A stretch of 49,425 nucleotides of DNA, from contig LWCA01000128.1 of the NCBI GenBank assembly GCA_001642005.1, positions 1-49,425 of the forward strand. Direction: 5' to 3'. The DNA is from Intoshia linei (taxonomy: Eukaryota > Orthonectida > Rhopaluridae). Position 1 is the stretch's first letter. Every line of letters starts with the position of its first letter. A model generated the notes under the pieces. The model was given only the letters and a program-made list of their open reading frames with translations. It was not told where the DNA came from and searched no databases. Positions 13,733 to 25,800 of this stretch are shown here, piece by piece. The position numbers and the translations under genes were made by a program.

Positions 13733-16700
13733 TCATGATAATTTAAAATGACGTACCATTTCTTGGAGACAATGTGGAGTGTGATCAGTGAAGGAATTAT
13801 TTGATAAAGTAATTACATTGAATTTATCATTTTCTTCGAAATTGACATTGTAGCCACTATAATTAATTAAATTAAGTTTTCAAATATAAACTTTTTATGT
13901 TTTCCCGTAATGTATAAGATTTTTCCGGGAAGATAAAACTTTTCATCTACATAGGTTTCATCTATTTGGACGTAATCCTCATTGGCGTTTCTGTTAGTGT
14001 CGGTGAAAAATGAATTGTGGTGTGAAGTATTTTGGTAGTATTTTGTAACTTTTTTTTTTTTAAGAAAAAGTATTTCCAACTAAAATGAAAACTACTTTTA
14101 AAAAATACAAAAATACCTTTTTAAACGGACATTCGCTGATTAGATTGGAAATTCTTTTACATGCACGTTTTAAGGACTGTAAAGATAATCTATTTATGCA
14201 TTAAAAGTGTTACATTTGCAATACCTTGATATAATATCATTTCTAATTACAGTAGTCGTTATGAATGTTTTTGTATATTCCAGCATCTCTTTTCTGCAAA
14301 ATATTTAATGAATTTGATAAATTACTCAATCAATCCGTTAGGACATGCATAACAGTAAGCTTTGGTTTTTGGGTGAATCGCTTTGATTAATATTGACAAA
14401 ACTGCAGCTGTGGCTGCTCCCAGTGAATGCCCAACAATTACTATGGTATAATCCTGAATATTATTTAAATATAATTAAAATTATAAACCGGAAACTGACG
14501 CGTCACATCAACAAACAATCCCTTTTTAATTAATATCTCCTTTATTTTCACTGCAGCATTGACCATTCCCTAAAAAAAATACAATTATAAACACTTAATA
14601 TTACTTCGTGGCCAATTTTTATACTTTGATTCGTTTCGTCTATATTCATGACAGTGGATTTGGCTGAAAGGTCAATCAGTAAATCCTAACTTATTATTAA
14701 CAAAATGTAAATACAAAACATTGTAATTACATTTAGAGACATTGTGCCTCTGATTGAAATTATAACATCTTTTTTTGGGTGATCTAAAGCTACATAAAAA
14801 GCGGGACTGTCTAACTAAAATATTCATCAATATTATTTTATACAATAATTAATCACCTCATAGTTAACGTAAAGAATATCTGTAAAATTCAGACCAGTCA
14901 CTCTGAGAATTGTGTTTAGTGTTTGTTGAGAAACATTTCCCTCGACGGAATTCGAACTTTTTTTAAATATCTGACTTTTAGAACTAAAATACACCAAGTT
15001 GTAAAATAACAAAAGGAATACCTTTTACGGATAGATTGGTATAGATACTCGAAAGGGTCCACTGAAAACATGTAAGCCCAACCATAAGTTGCCAGTACAT
15101 ATTTCACATAATATTGAGATAACAAAAAATGTTGCTTCAGAGAATGGATATCTGTATTCTAAACCTTGTTAAAATAAAAATATATAAAAAACTTGCATCT
15201 TTTTTTGCAGGTAGAGGAGATGAAATGTTGTAATCACAAATTCTCATGATAAAAAGGCCTGCTAAGATGTCACCAAACACTATATTGTCGTTTCGAAACA
15301 GGGATGTCATAATTTCTGCAACCATTTCCATTAAAGCCTAAAATACACATTACTTTTCTACAAAGTTATTTTATAGGTAAATATAAAAAATCCATATACA
15401 AATATTAAATTTTCTAAAATTTAAATAACCAAAAATTTTTAATTATTTATTATTATATATTTTAATTTTTAAATAATTTACTATTCCTATTTGATATTGA
15501 TTGATACATCTCAACAGTATGGATAAAAATTAATATTGACAACTGATGATTATATGACAAGTAAATTTTCAGTCAACAAAAACAAAATTTTATAAGTTTG
15601 ATTTCAATCAGTAAAAACAATGTTTAATTTAAATTTATTTTATAAAATATTTCGAAAAGTCGCTGCCAGGAAGGACCATCGCTGATAACTGATACATACG
15701 CAACTCTTATATAATAATGTGCAGTCCTTCGTTCCCAAATACAAATGTAATGGAGTAATCTTACATTAACGAATACAGTTGAAATAAACCTCTTTATTGT
15801 CACTCTGAGTACAACAAAATAGTAATCGAATACGTTTTTTCCAAGATGTATGAGTTTTACCACTAAAAATACATTATATTTTATGCCAATTCTCAATATT
15901 TTTTACAAGTAATCTGAAGAGATCAGAAGACGGTACCTAAAAATATTTTAAATTTTCATCATACATTACACTTTTGTACTCAAATCTTGTCCTAAATAAT
16001 TGATCTGACAAAACGCGAGCTTACTTGGTATAAATGCACACGTTCAATTTTGAAGGTTAAATAAAATTTATTTCAAAGAAAAATGATGAAAGAAATGACC
16101 ACCATGATTAAACAAGATTGTCACGCATAGCATTAAAATTTCCAACTTATATTCACCCCTTAAAAGTGTTTGTTACTACAAAACCAAAAAATAATACATG
16201 TACCAAAATTAATAGTTTTGTTTGGTTGCGATCACTAGGCTATATGCTGACAATCTAGCTTAAATATTACTACAATGTTTCATTAGCTTTTGAGACTCTA
16301 CCATAAGGCACATACAAGGTCCAAACCGAAACAGCGACATACATAAATACGACAATTTCATATAAAACAGTTCCTAAAATTAAAATAAAAAATATTTACA
16401 CTTCACATTACCTATTCCAGCATAAATCAACAAATTATATTTTATTGGAACTTGAAACAGAAAAAATAATAAAATAAAAGCCGTCCAAATAATTTCAAAA
16501 ATGTAAATGACTAAAATTTGAAATATATATATTATAAATATTTATTGAATGCAATACTTTGTATATACATTTCAATATTAATTTACCTAAACGGGTATAT
16601 AAAAATATAGGAATTAGAGTACGTTTGCGATGTTCATAAATAGCACCTCGATAGCTAATTAGGGCAATCATTAATTGGAGGACGATAGATATCGATAAAA

Positions 16701-17447
16701 AAATCATAATAAGTAAAATCAAATTCCAAAATGTGTTATTTATTCCATCATGTGAATATTTTGAGCTTATTGGAAACAATATGCTAAAAATGTAAATAAA
16801 TGTATATGTATTAACCATCACATTTAACATTTTCAATTTAAATATAGAATTCTCTCTAATTCGACAATATTGTGACTTGGCATTTTTGACGCCTGGTCCC
16901 TTTTTTAATAAAATTTAGATAACACTTTTCCCAAAAATGTGAGTAACGTATAAGGTTGGCTAATAACAAAACTGCAGTGATAGCGACAATACGAATGTAC
17001 ATTTGAGGATAAATTTGAATATCATAACTACAGTGTATTCATGTTTTGGTAGTAAATTTAAAATATAAATCAAGACCGTTGAAGAGGTCCGCTGGAAGCA
17101 ATGACACAACGTATCGTTTGTCAAAATTTTTAATAATTACATTACCAACAGACGAAAATAAAGACCAGTCTATTATACATTGAAAATCTAATTTAATGTA
17201 CATGTAATGTTTATTATTAATAATATTGTAATGTAATTATATACAAAATCACCAGATGTATAACACGAAATCAACAATAAAGTATTGCTTAATATTTAAA
17301 ATACAGTTAGGTAAATAAATAAAATAGACAAAATGATTTAAATAACCTCAACACCACAGCCACAATTATGCACCATATAATCATTGGAACAGTAAAGTCA
17401 TCAGAAGAAATGTTCCATCTCCTTTTAAACAAAATTAACATGGACAT
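13733..17447 (-). CDS. DAGL: Sn-1-specific diacylglycerol lipase (DAGL), four-TM serine lipase
   Basis: Membrane lipase expected to cleave diacylglycerol at sn-1 and release 2-acylglycerols such as 2-arachidonoylglycerol. The ATG at 17447 gives the family-typical start (LILFKRRWNISSDDFTVP) followed by a hydrophobic helix. Further membrane segments lie near 16.4-16.85 kb, including LMIALISYRGAIYE. Exons near 15.3-15.1 kb read EIMTSLFRNDNIVFGDILAG and VKYVLATYGWAYMF. The catalytic lipase region follows: FYVALDHPKKDVIISIRGT (about 14.8 kb), then the nucleophile elbow GHSLGA (about 14.43 kb). The Asp is in TVIRNDIISR (about 14.24 kb) and the His in NSFTDHTPH (about 13.77 kb). Thus the Ser-Asp-His triad is intact. 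The protein ends soon after the His, without the long C-terminal tail of vertebrate DAGL-alpha, so it is DAGL-beta-like in length. Many introns are 32-40 nt. The stop TGA is at 13735-13733. Confidence 0.93.
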
Positions 17448-18284
17448 TTTGAGAGTAAATACAAAATGTACAAAAATGAAAAATTTATTTCATTACCTAG
17501 TTGTGTAAAATGCACATGGAAATAAAATTGCGCATTTACAATTTTAAGTTAAAATTTTTAACTGCTTTCGCCACTAATTGGCTATATTGGATTATAATCA
17601 AGTTGTATTAGACTGTGAGTCGATTTATTTAAAATTTGTTTTTTGAATTGAATGACAAGATAAATATATATACTGTACGTTTAATTTTTTGGAAATTGTT
17701 GACATGTTTGATATTGACGTATAAACATTATTTCTAATAATTAAATTTATGAAAAATTTTGATACAATATGTTCTATTTTTATAAAATTTATTGTACTAA
17801 TGCAGCAGATTCTAAAAAATTTCCTCAAATAAAATGTAAAAATGTGAAAATAAACGTTAAAATAAATTTAAATAAGGTTACATAAACAAATAAATTATTT
17901 CGTTATTTTACTATAATACTGATTTATTGATGTAAATAGATATTATTGGCGTTTGTTGTGAATCTACAATCTATATAATTTTTTAAAATTTGTCTAAGTG
18001 TTAATTAATATACGACTGTAATTTTAACTGTAATTTGATTAACCTAAAACAGGGTGGTCCAAAGCATGGCACGAGGGACGCATGCGACCCGCCACATTGA
18101 TTAGTAATATATTTTGAAAACCATTAACTTCAGAAATATCATAATTACCACATTAAATAGCATTAATTTAAATTTTTTAGAAATAATTACATCTTTCTGT
18201 ACTAATTATTCTCAACTTCTTACTTTTTGTACTTCACGATAATAATTTTAACTTTTTGGACCTTTTGTACGATTATCCTAACTT

Positions 18285-18610
18285 ATATACAACTCTATAT
18301 TTGTCTGTGTGTTATCGTTTATTTCAATAAGTAAGATAAATTTCAATCTCAGAAACTTACAGCTTATCGGTCAAAAACCCCAATTATTTTTTTTTTGAAA
18401 ATCAAACGAGTTCTACAATTTACAAAAATATACACTCTCATACAGATTTAATATCATAAATTTTAATTTAAAAAAAAATATATATTCAGGACCAAAAACC
18501 CAAATCACCCTTTTTTAAAAACATTAATTTTCCTATAATTTTAAAGAAAATTACAATTTATAGTTATCTCCAGTTAATACACACAAAAAACATACGGGAT
18601 TTTTTTAATT
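18285..18610 (-). repeat. Dispersed repeat family, copy within the hAT-like element
   Basis: Reverse-orientation copy recognised by 'ctaacttatata' at its end, 'gtgtgttatcgtttatttcaa', 'caaaaaccccaatta' and 'aaaatcaaacgagtt', shared with the copies at 30.4 and 41.5 kb. Confidence 0.6.
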
Positions 18611-19065
18611 TATTTTCAAAAGACTTTATGATATTTTTTGGATAAAATTTTTTACCATATTTCAAAGGGTTTTTTGATAATCTTTTTTTTATCAGCGAGG
18701 TTTTTAGTGAAATTTTTTTGTACGAAATTTTAAAAAGGGTTTTTGGGAAATTTTTTCAAAAAAACCGAATAGTCCCAGAATTTAAAAAAAGATCACATTT
18801 AATACTGCTTTTTCCAGTTAAAATATATAAAAAGTTTCAATGTTAAGTTAAGATTTCATGTTCAAAAAAAAAATTTACTGTTTCCCCTTTTTTGTTGGAA
18901 ATTAATTATGACAATTTGATATAATTAATAGTCCAAGAATTTAAAAATAAAAATTGTCTTGACACGTTTGGGAATCATTACTTTAAAGTATTGGTCATAG
19001 TTATAGTGAATAGTGCAATTTTTATGTAATATTTTATTTTTTGGTAGAAGTGTAAAAGTTAAACT

Positions 19066-19102
19066 CTGCAGAGCTAGGTGCTGTTTGTACGAAGTACAAA
19101 AC
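19066..19102 (+). repeat. Conserved 40-bp motif, copy 1
   Basis: Reads CTGCAGAGCTAGGTGCTG followed by TTTGTACGAAGTACAAAAC. It closely matches the motifs at 34136-34176, 43051-43092 and 48630-48688, in DNA that is otherwise poorly conserved. Confidence 0.65.
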
Positions 19103-19863
19103 AGTGTCATAAAAACTGTAAATTTTATTTTGTATAATAAAAATTTAAAATAAATATATTAAAACCAAAAATTCTTAAAATTTTTTTGTCCGGCCCACCA
19201 TTTTATATAACAATCCGGCCCGCTATCACAGAAAGTTGCCCATCTCTGACTTAGACTAAGTAATACTTACTCTTAGTATGCATTAAATATTACGGCTTGT
19301 ATTTTCCATTTTACTGTATCAATTTTTATGAATATTCTGATATGAATAATTTGGATTTGGGTGAATATTGTTGGGATACTCATCTGAGATAAAAACAATG
19401 AAAACGTGACATTTGGATAATTTGTAAATTAAATTTTATTGACTGATATTTAGTACTGTTAGAAATGATTTAAAATTAAAATTATCGCGATTTAATGTAC
19501 TTAGACAAAAGTACATGAGTACCTTATCATAAGGCAACATGTTTAGTGGGGCTCAATACACAATTTGAGCCTTATATTTTGCTATATAGGAGTGTTTTTA
19601 AATTTAAATTCTTGATTTTTAAAATATTTATTGTTTTGATATAGATGATATTTGCTGCTGAAATTATTTGCATTTCAGTTTTATCCAAAAAAATACGGCT
19701 CGTAGTGTCTAAGGGTTAGTTAAACATGAAATAAACTAAATGTAACTTGCATTTAAGTACGACATCCAAGTTACACCCAACCACTCAATGTGCACTTTAT
19801 TTTAGCATTGTTAATTAGAAACATAAATTAGATTGTATCCTTTTTTAATATTTAAAACCACAA

Positions 19864-22800
19864 ATGGATGACCTTATAAAATTAATGAATGAAGTTCAGA
19901 ATATAATGAACATTGTAGGTGGAGAAGTGATAAATTTACCTCAAATTGTAGTCATTGGAATTCAGGTTTGTCTCTATAACATAAATTTACGACCACATTC
20001 AGAGTTCTGGAAAATCTTCAGTATTAGAAGGTATTGTGGGCAAAAGTTTTCTACCACGCGGTACTGGAGTCGTCACTCGAAGGCCACTCGTTTTACAGTT
20101 AATTAAAATTTCAGATGAACCTGAATCTAGAATAATCAATGGAGGTTTTTTAATTTTTTAATTTTTAATTAAATTTAAATGTTCGTACTACATTATATCA
20201 TTAGATGTTGTAAATGAAGAAGAATTTGGTATTTTTTTGCATAAACCAGAAACAATATTCAGTAATTTCGATGATATAAAAAGTGAAATAATTTCATGTA
20301 CTGAGGAAATTGCTGGAACAAACAAAGGCATAGTTGATGAACCAATAACACTTAAAATATTTTCAAAAAATGTTGTGAATTTAACCTTGGTTGATTTACC
20401 AGGTATTACCAAAATACCCATTGGTGACCAACCTGCTGACATTGAAGTTCAATTACGTCAAATGTGTTTACGATATATAAAAAACAAAAAATCTATTATA
20501 CTGGCAGTTACAGCCGCAAATACTGATATAGCTACCTCTGATGCTATTAAATTTGCCAAAGAAGTAGACCCTGATGGTATTTTTCACTTTTCATTTTATT
20601 TTTTTAGTGTTGATATGCACAATCATTTATAGTTCAGTATCTGGTCTATCCCGGGCATATCAAAATAATTTACATTAAACAAACATCAGTGTTTGTAAAA
20701 ATATAACTACCTAAATGCAATAGGGTTAATATATTATAAATTTGTAGTTAATTTTATATCTTTTTTAATTTGAATCGAAAAAGGTGTTGTAAATGTAGTC
20801 TGTTCATTTATTATTCTTTTATTTTAGGATACAGAACAATTGTAGTCGTTTCTAAGTTGGATTTAATGGACCAAGGAACTGACGCTTTGGATGTACTTAC
20901 AGGAAAAATAATTCCTGTGAAATTAGGCATTATTGGTGTTGTAAATCGAAGTCAATCTGATATTAATTGTAGCAAGGTTTACTATATTTTACTCCACAAT
21001 GTAGAGTCCACATTTTTAATCTTAATCCTAAAATTTGAAAAATATTGGTTGATAATTATCAAAATATTAAAAGTTATTTTTCACCGGGAATGCGTAGATT
21101 TCTGGGCTTGAAATTTTGTGTCTGTATCAACTGGAATAAGCTGTATGAGAATAACTTTTTTTAATTCAAAGACCGTTAATTATTTCAAATTTTTTGTATT
21201 AATAAATTCCAAATTAGTTAGTGTAGTTACAAAATAAAAAAATGAAAACCAGGTGCTTTTTTTACAGTGAAGGATAACTTTGTGAAATTAATTTTTTGTG
21301 TGTTTAAACTGGATATAACTGTATCAACTGTATTTTTTTAAATTATAAAACTATTTTCATTTTATAAAAAAAGATAATCTGAGGTTTTGATCATGAAAAT
21401 CTACTTTTTAGGGTTTGCCATTTATGATTTTAAACACTATCCCATAATTTACGTTGTATAAACTTTTAGGACTTCTTTTATTTTTAAAAAAAAGGTAATT
21501 TTGGGTTTTGGTTTTGGTAGTGAAGGTAGCAGCTTTTGGAATTGAAATTGATCATAATGTTGATGATTTTAAAATTTTTATCTAATTGTGCTTTTTTTAT
21601 AATTCTAGGGCTCGTTTATTTTTAAAAAAAGGATAATTTGAGTTTTTGACCTTGAAGGACTCAATTTCTAAAAATGACATTTGCAATAAAATCTAATAGA
21701 CGAAAGTTAGTATTGTGAAAATTCTAAGTATCTTATGTTTTAGACTTATAAACTGGAAGAAACAAATAATTAAATAAAAAGACATACATTTTTAACTAAA
21801 TTTTTTTATATAACACTGGTCAACAAAATGAAAACTTTTTTCGAAGATCTGTATGATGTGTATATCATTAAATAGCTGAAATTTTTGTGATATACACTGT
21901 AGAGTCTACATGATATTTTACTTTTATATTTTTCAAATCGCTTACATGTAGTATAAATAATGTATAAAGTGATATTTTTTATTTGTAAGGTTAATTTTTC
22001 ACGCAGAAAAATCTTATGATATTTGAATACACGATAACTTAATAATAAATAAATTATAGGTACCCAATAATTAACTGACCACTGACTCTTTAACAGATCG
22101 AAAATTTTGATCAGGTTATAGTAGACATTTAAAGGGGTATATTCAACTATCTAAATTCAAGAAAGTAAGGGGAGTTGAGTTTTACAAATTCCATATTGTT
22201 ATAACAGTTTTTTCAGAACATAATGATGTTTTATCGCAAATTTCAATTATAGAAATTGAGTCCTTCAAGGTTAAAAACCCCAATTGTCATTTGTTTTTAA
22301 ATTCAAAACCGTCCTAGAAATATAAGACCTAGAACCCGTCTTCAGTATATATATCGTTCGCACTCGAATCATTAATTTAATTTTTAATGGATTGATTTCT
22401 AAATTTTCAATTTTCCCCTATGAGGGAATTACCCTTGTTGAGAACCACTGCTCAAAACGGAAAGCAACATACACATCTAGATCTATATAGTTATTTTTTA
22501 ATAATTCATATTCACTAAAGTCGGGGAAGTTATGTGAAAAAAGTTCAAAATGTTTGTTATCTCGAAGTATATTTATTAATTAAATATAATTTTAATTGAG
22601 TTGAAATATATTAAAAAATTAATTAATAATAATAAAATTAAATTAAATAATGATTATTTTATTTTTAGTCTGTGGAAGATGGACTCAAGAAGGAGGAAAT
22701 GTTTCTTAAAAAAAAATATCCACGTTTAGGCGGTTTGTGTGGATCTGTATATCTTTCAAAATACTTAAATAAGGTATAATGATTAATTTTTTTATAATTT

Positions 22801-25800
22801 GTAACGTTTAGATTTTAATGAAACACATAAAAACCCATTTACCCGATTTAAGACTTCGTATGTCAACTATGGTCACTTATTATACAAATTCTCTAAAAAA
22901 TTATACCGCGGAAATTTTGGACGAGGTTAAAAATGTAAAACTTGATAATTTTTATTTAGCCACAATTTATTTTGGAAATTATCTCAAAATTGTGCTTTAA
23001 ATTTACTAAAACATTAAATGGATTATCCGATAATTTAGATATAACTGAATTGTACAATTTTATATATTGCATTTAAAATTATTTACCAAGATGCGGTGGT
23101 GCACGGATTTGTTACATTTTTCATAATATTTTTGCTAAAACCATTATGAACATTAATGTTTTGCAGGATCTATCAAAGAAAAATATATTGACTGCTTTAC
23201 ACAATGCTACGGTATTTTATCTATTGTATATAATTATGATTTGTAGTTTGTTTTGTAATATTAATCATTTATTACAGGGCCCTAGACCTTCGCTGTATAT
23301 ACCAGAAGCGACCTTTGAATTACTAGCTAAAAAACAAATAATGTTACTAAAAAAACCATCTTTATCTTGCACATCTTTAGTTTTCAATGAAATCAATAGA
23401 ATCATGAAACTATGCATGTTACAGGTTTATAAAATTTTTACTTTTAGTATAAGATTTAGGTAAACATTAACCAATATCCCAATTTGGAGAAAAAAACATT
23501 ACATGTCTTTGATAAACTCTTAAATGAACGTTTACCTATTACAGAAACAATGGTTTCCTTTAAATTAATATTTTATTTCATTTTTTATGATTTAGGTTAA
23601 TAATTTAATTGAAATTGAATTAGCTTATATAAATACACAACATCCCGATTTTGAAAATGTATTACATTCTTCTCCGGAACCTCAAGTCATTTTTTACATT
23701 ACTAGTATTAATATTATTTAGTCTAAAAAACAACCTGATTTTGATGATTTTGAATCTGTTAATAGTGAACACACAAAGGAGTCATTCGTTTCAAATCTTC
23801 AAGATGTTTAAAAAATTTATTATTTAGTTGATATTTTTTAGTTTCCACTTAAAATGAACCTTAGTAAAAAACAGAATCAAGTAATATTAATAGGTATTAT
23901 TTAATTATTATTATTATTTTATGCAGAATAATCAATATTTGTATTGGACTTGATAAACACTATTTTGTAAAGTGATTCATATACCCATCACGCATACCCA
24001 TTGCTAATGTGATACTGTAACAGACTTTTCAATATTATTTAATTTATAAATTTCGCGGACCACACTGGTTAAAATTTTTGTCTATCCTACTAATTTTTTA
24101 ATGTTACAAAATTACTTGGGGAAAATTACATTTAATTAAAATAAAAAAAATAAAAATATAATTAAATTAAAATTAATTTCATGTGTTTCATTAATGGGAC
24201 ACTAGATTTAATACAATATTGTGACTAAGTTATATCATGCTTTATTATTATAAAGATGAAATTTGATAAATTAAAATCTCCGTTTCATGGAATTGACATA
24301 TTTTTATTTTATTAATTAATTATATATATAATTAACGGTTGAATGTAGCTGAAAAAACATGTAAAAAAATTCATGTTTTGAAATAATTAATGTGCGGACA
24401 TTAAACGGTTAACTGTTTTTATCAAAATATGAATTTTTGGGATTTTTTCTAAATTGGAACCACAAAAAATTACACTGGGGTTACTTTGCATTAAAATATT
24501 AAATATTACGTTTAATAAAAACTTTTATCGATTTTGATTGTATTTTTTTAGAAAAATTGATTTCATCATATTTCAATGTGGTCCGAAAAAATATTATGGA
24601 TACTGTTCCCAAATGTATCATGCACTTTTTAGTCAACTTTGTGGAGAATAATTTACAAAGTTTACTTGTTAGAGAAATTTATGGGTAAATTTAATATAGA
24701 ATTAGAAATGACAAAATTTTAAAGATAGTGAATAATATGACCTTTTTTATAGTACTTAAGAGTGGTCGATCATGCGGGCCACAACACAAAATGTTGCACC
24801 CGTTGAATAATTATAATAAAATTTAATTTTGGAATTTTATAGACTTTTTTAAAATTAATAAAACCAAAGATAAAAATTGTCTACATATTTATAATTGTAA
24901 AAATTAAATGTGTAGAGATTTTCAGATTTATAAATACTAAAAATTAAAAATAGTGCTTTAACCAAAAGATGTGTTTAAAGCAGGGGTTCTCAAACTTTTT
25001 GAGCTATCGCCCCCTAGATTAAAAAAATTTAATTTTTTCAAGATTATCACCTTTTTAAAATATTTAATATGGATTATTTATTAATTATAATTAAAATTAA
25101 GCAATTTTTTTTTAATCGAATTGTGTCACATATGTATTATATTAATTTATGATATAGTAAAGGTCTTATTTTTGAACAGAATTTTAGAAATTTAGCAAAT
25201 TTTTTGTTTGACTTTTACGAATAATAATATTTTGATTTGAAATTGCAGAAATGACTTTACGCATTTTTATAAAAAAACTTTGTTGTCTTTTTTCTTAACA
25301 TAGACATTTTAAGCGCTTGGATTTAATACTTTAATACAAATTGAAGTTTCATTTCATGAATGCAATACGTATGTAATATATAAAGAAACTATAATATCAA
25401 TTAAAAAATATGTTTATTCTGAAAATAAATCGCCCCCAATATTCAAAAATCGCCTCAAATGGCGATATCGCCCAAGTTGAGGATCTGTTATTAAAATCGA
25501 CAACCGCTGTTATAAAAATAAAAACATTTTATCTGTTCACTGTTCAGGTCCATTTTTTTGAGTCTATCTAATAATAACATTCAATAATGTAGCGTGGTAA
25601 AAGTGTTTCAAAATGTTTTATAACGATGCGCAACGTCATATCACCCAAACTACTTCTACACAGGTCTGGACTTTACAGTTTAAATTTAACGCACAAAATC
25701 GTAGATTGTCAAAAATACAATTTTTTAATAAAGTGCTCAACTTAAAAAATAGGTCCCATTTTACAAAAATTTATTTGAGGACCTTCAAAAAGATATTTCG

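Larger units (their letters stand above)
18050..19248. mobile_element. Non-autonomous hAT-like element with nested repeats
   Basis: The left terminus CAGGGTGGTCCAAAGCATGG and the right terminus (reverse complement beginning CAGAGATGGGCAACTTTC) are typical hAT ends. Both lead into GC-richer sub-terminal DNA (acgcatgcgacccgcc on the left; cggcccaccatt and ccggcccgc on the right). Flanking 8-mers acctaaaa and acttagac agree at 5 of 8 positions, consistent with an old target duplication. No transposase is seen. Inside are a reverse copy of the dispersed repeat (18285-18610) and a copy of the conserved 40-bp motif (19066-19102). Confidence 0.7.
17448..19863. other. Head-to-head intergenic region between DAGL and DRP1 genes
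   Basis: About 2.4 kb between divergent start codons. Roughly half is a hAT-like non-autonomous element (18050-19248) with older repeats nested in it. Promoters of both genes must lie here, but no recognisable core element stands out in the AT-rich background. Confidence 0.6.

Noticed and set aside
18925..19110. Minus-strand peptide with CTSYKQHLAL, and similar peptides at 34.1, 43.0 and 48.6 kb, as a conserved protein motif.
   Set aside because: Similarity is confined to the 40-bp DNA motif, flanking codons do not align, and frames close quickly. A nucleotide-level repeat explains it better.
24981..25487. Sequence similarity to the gcgatatcgccca block near 5050, suggesting a second MITE copy there.
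   Set aside because: Only a single short block matches at 5050-5070. No paired terminus was found nearby.
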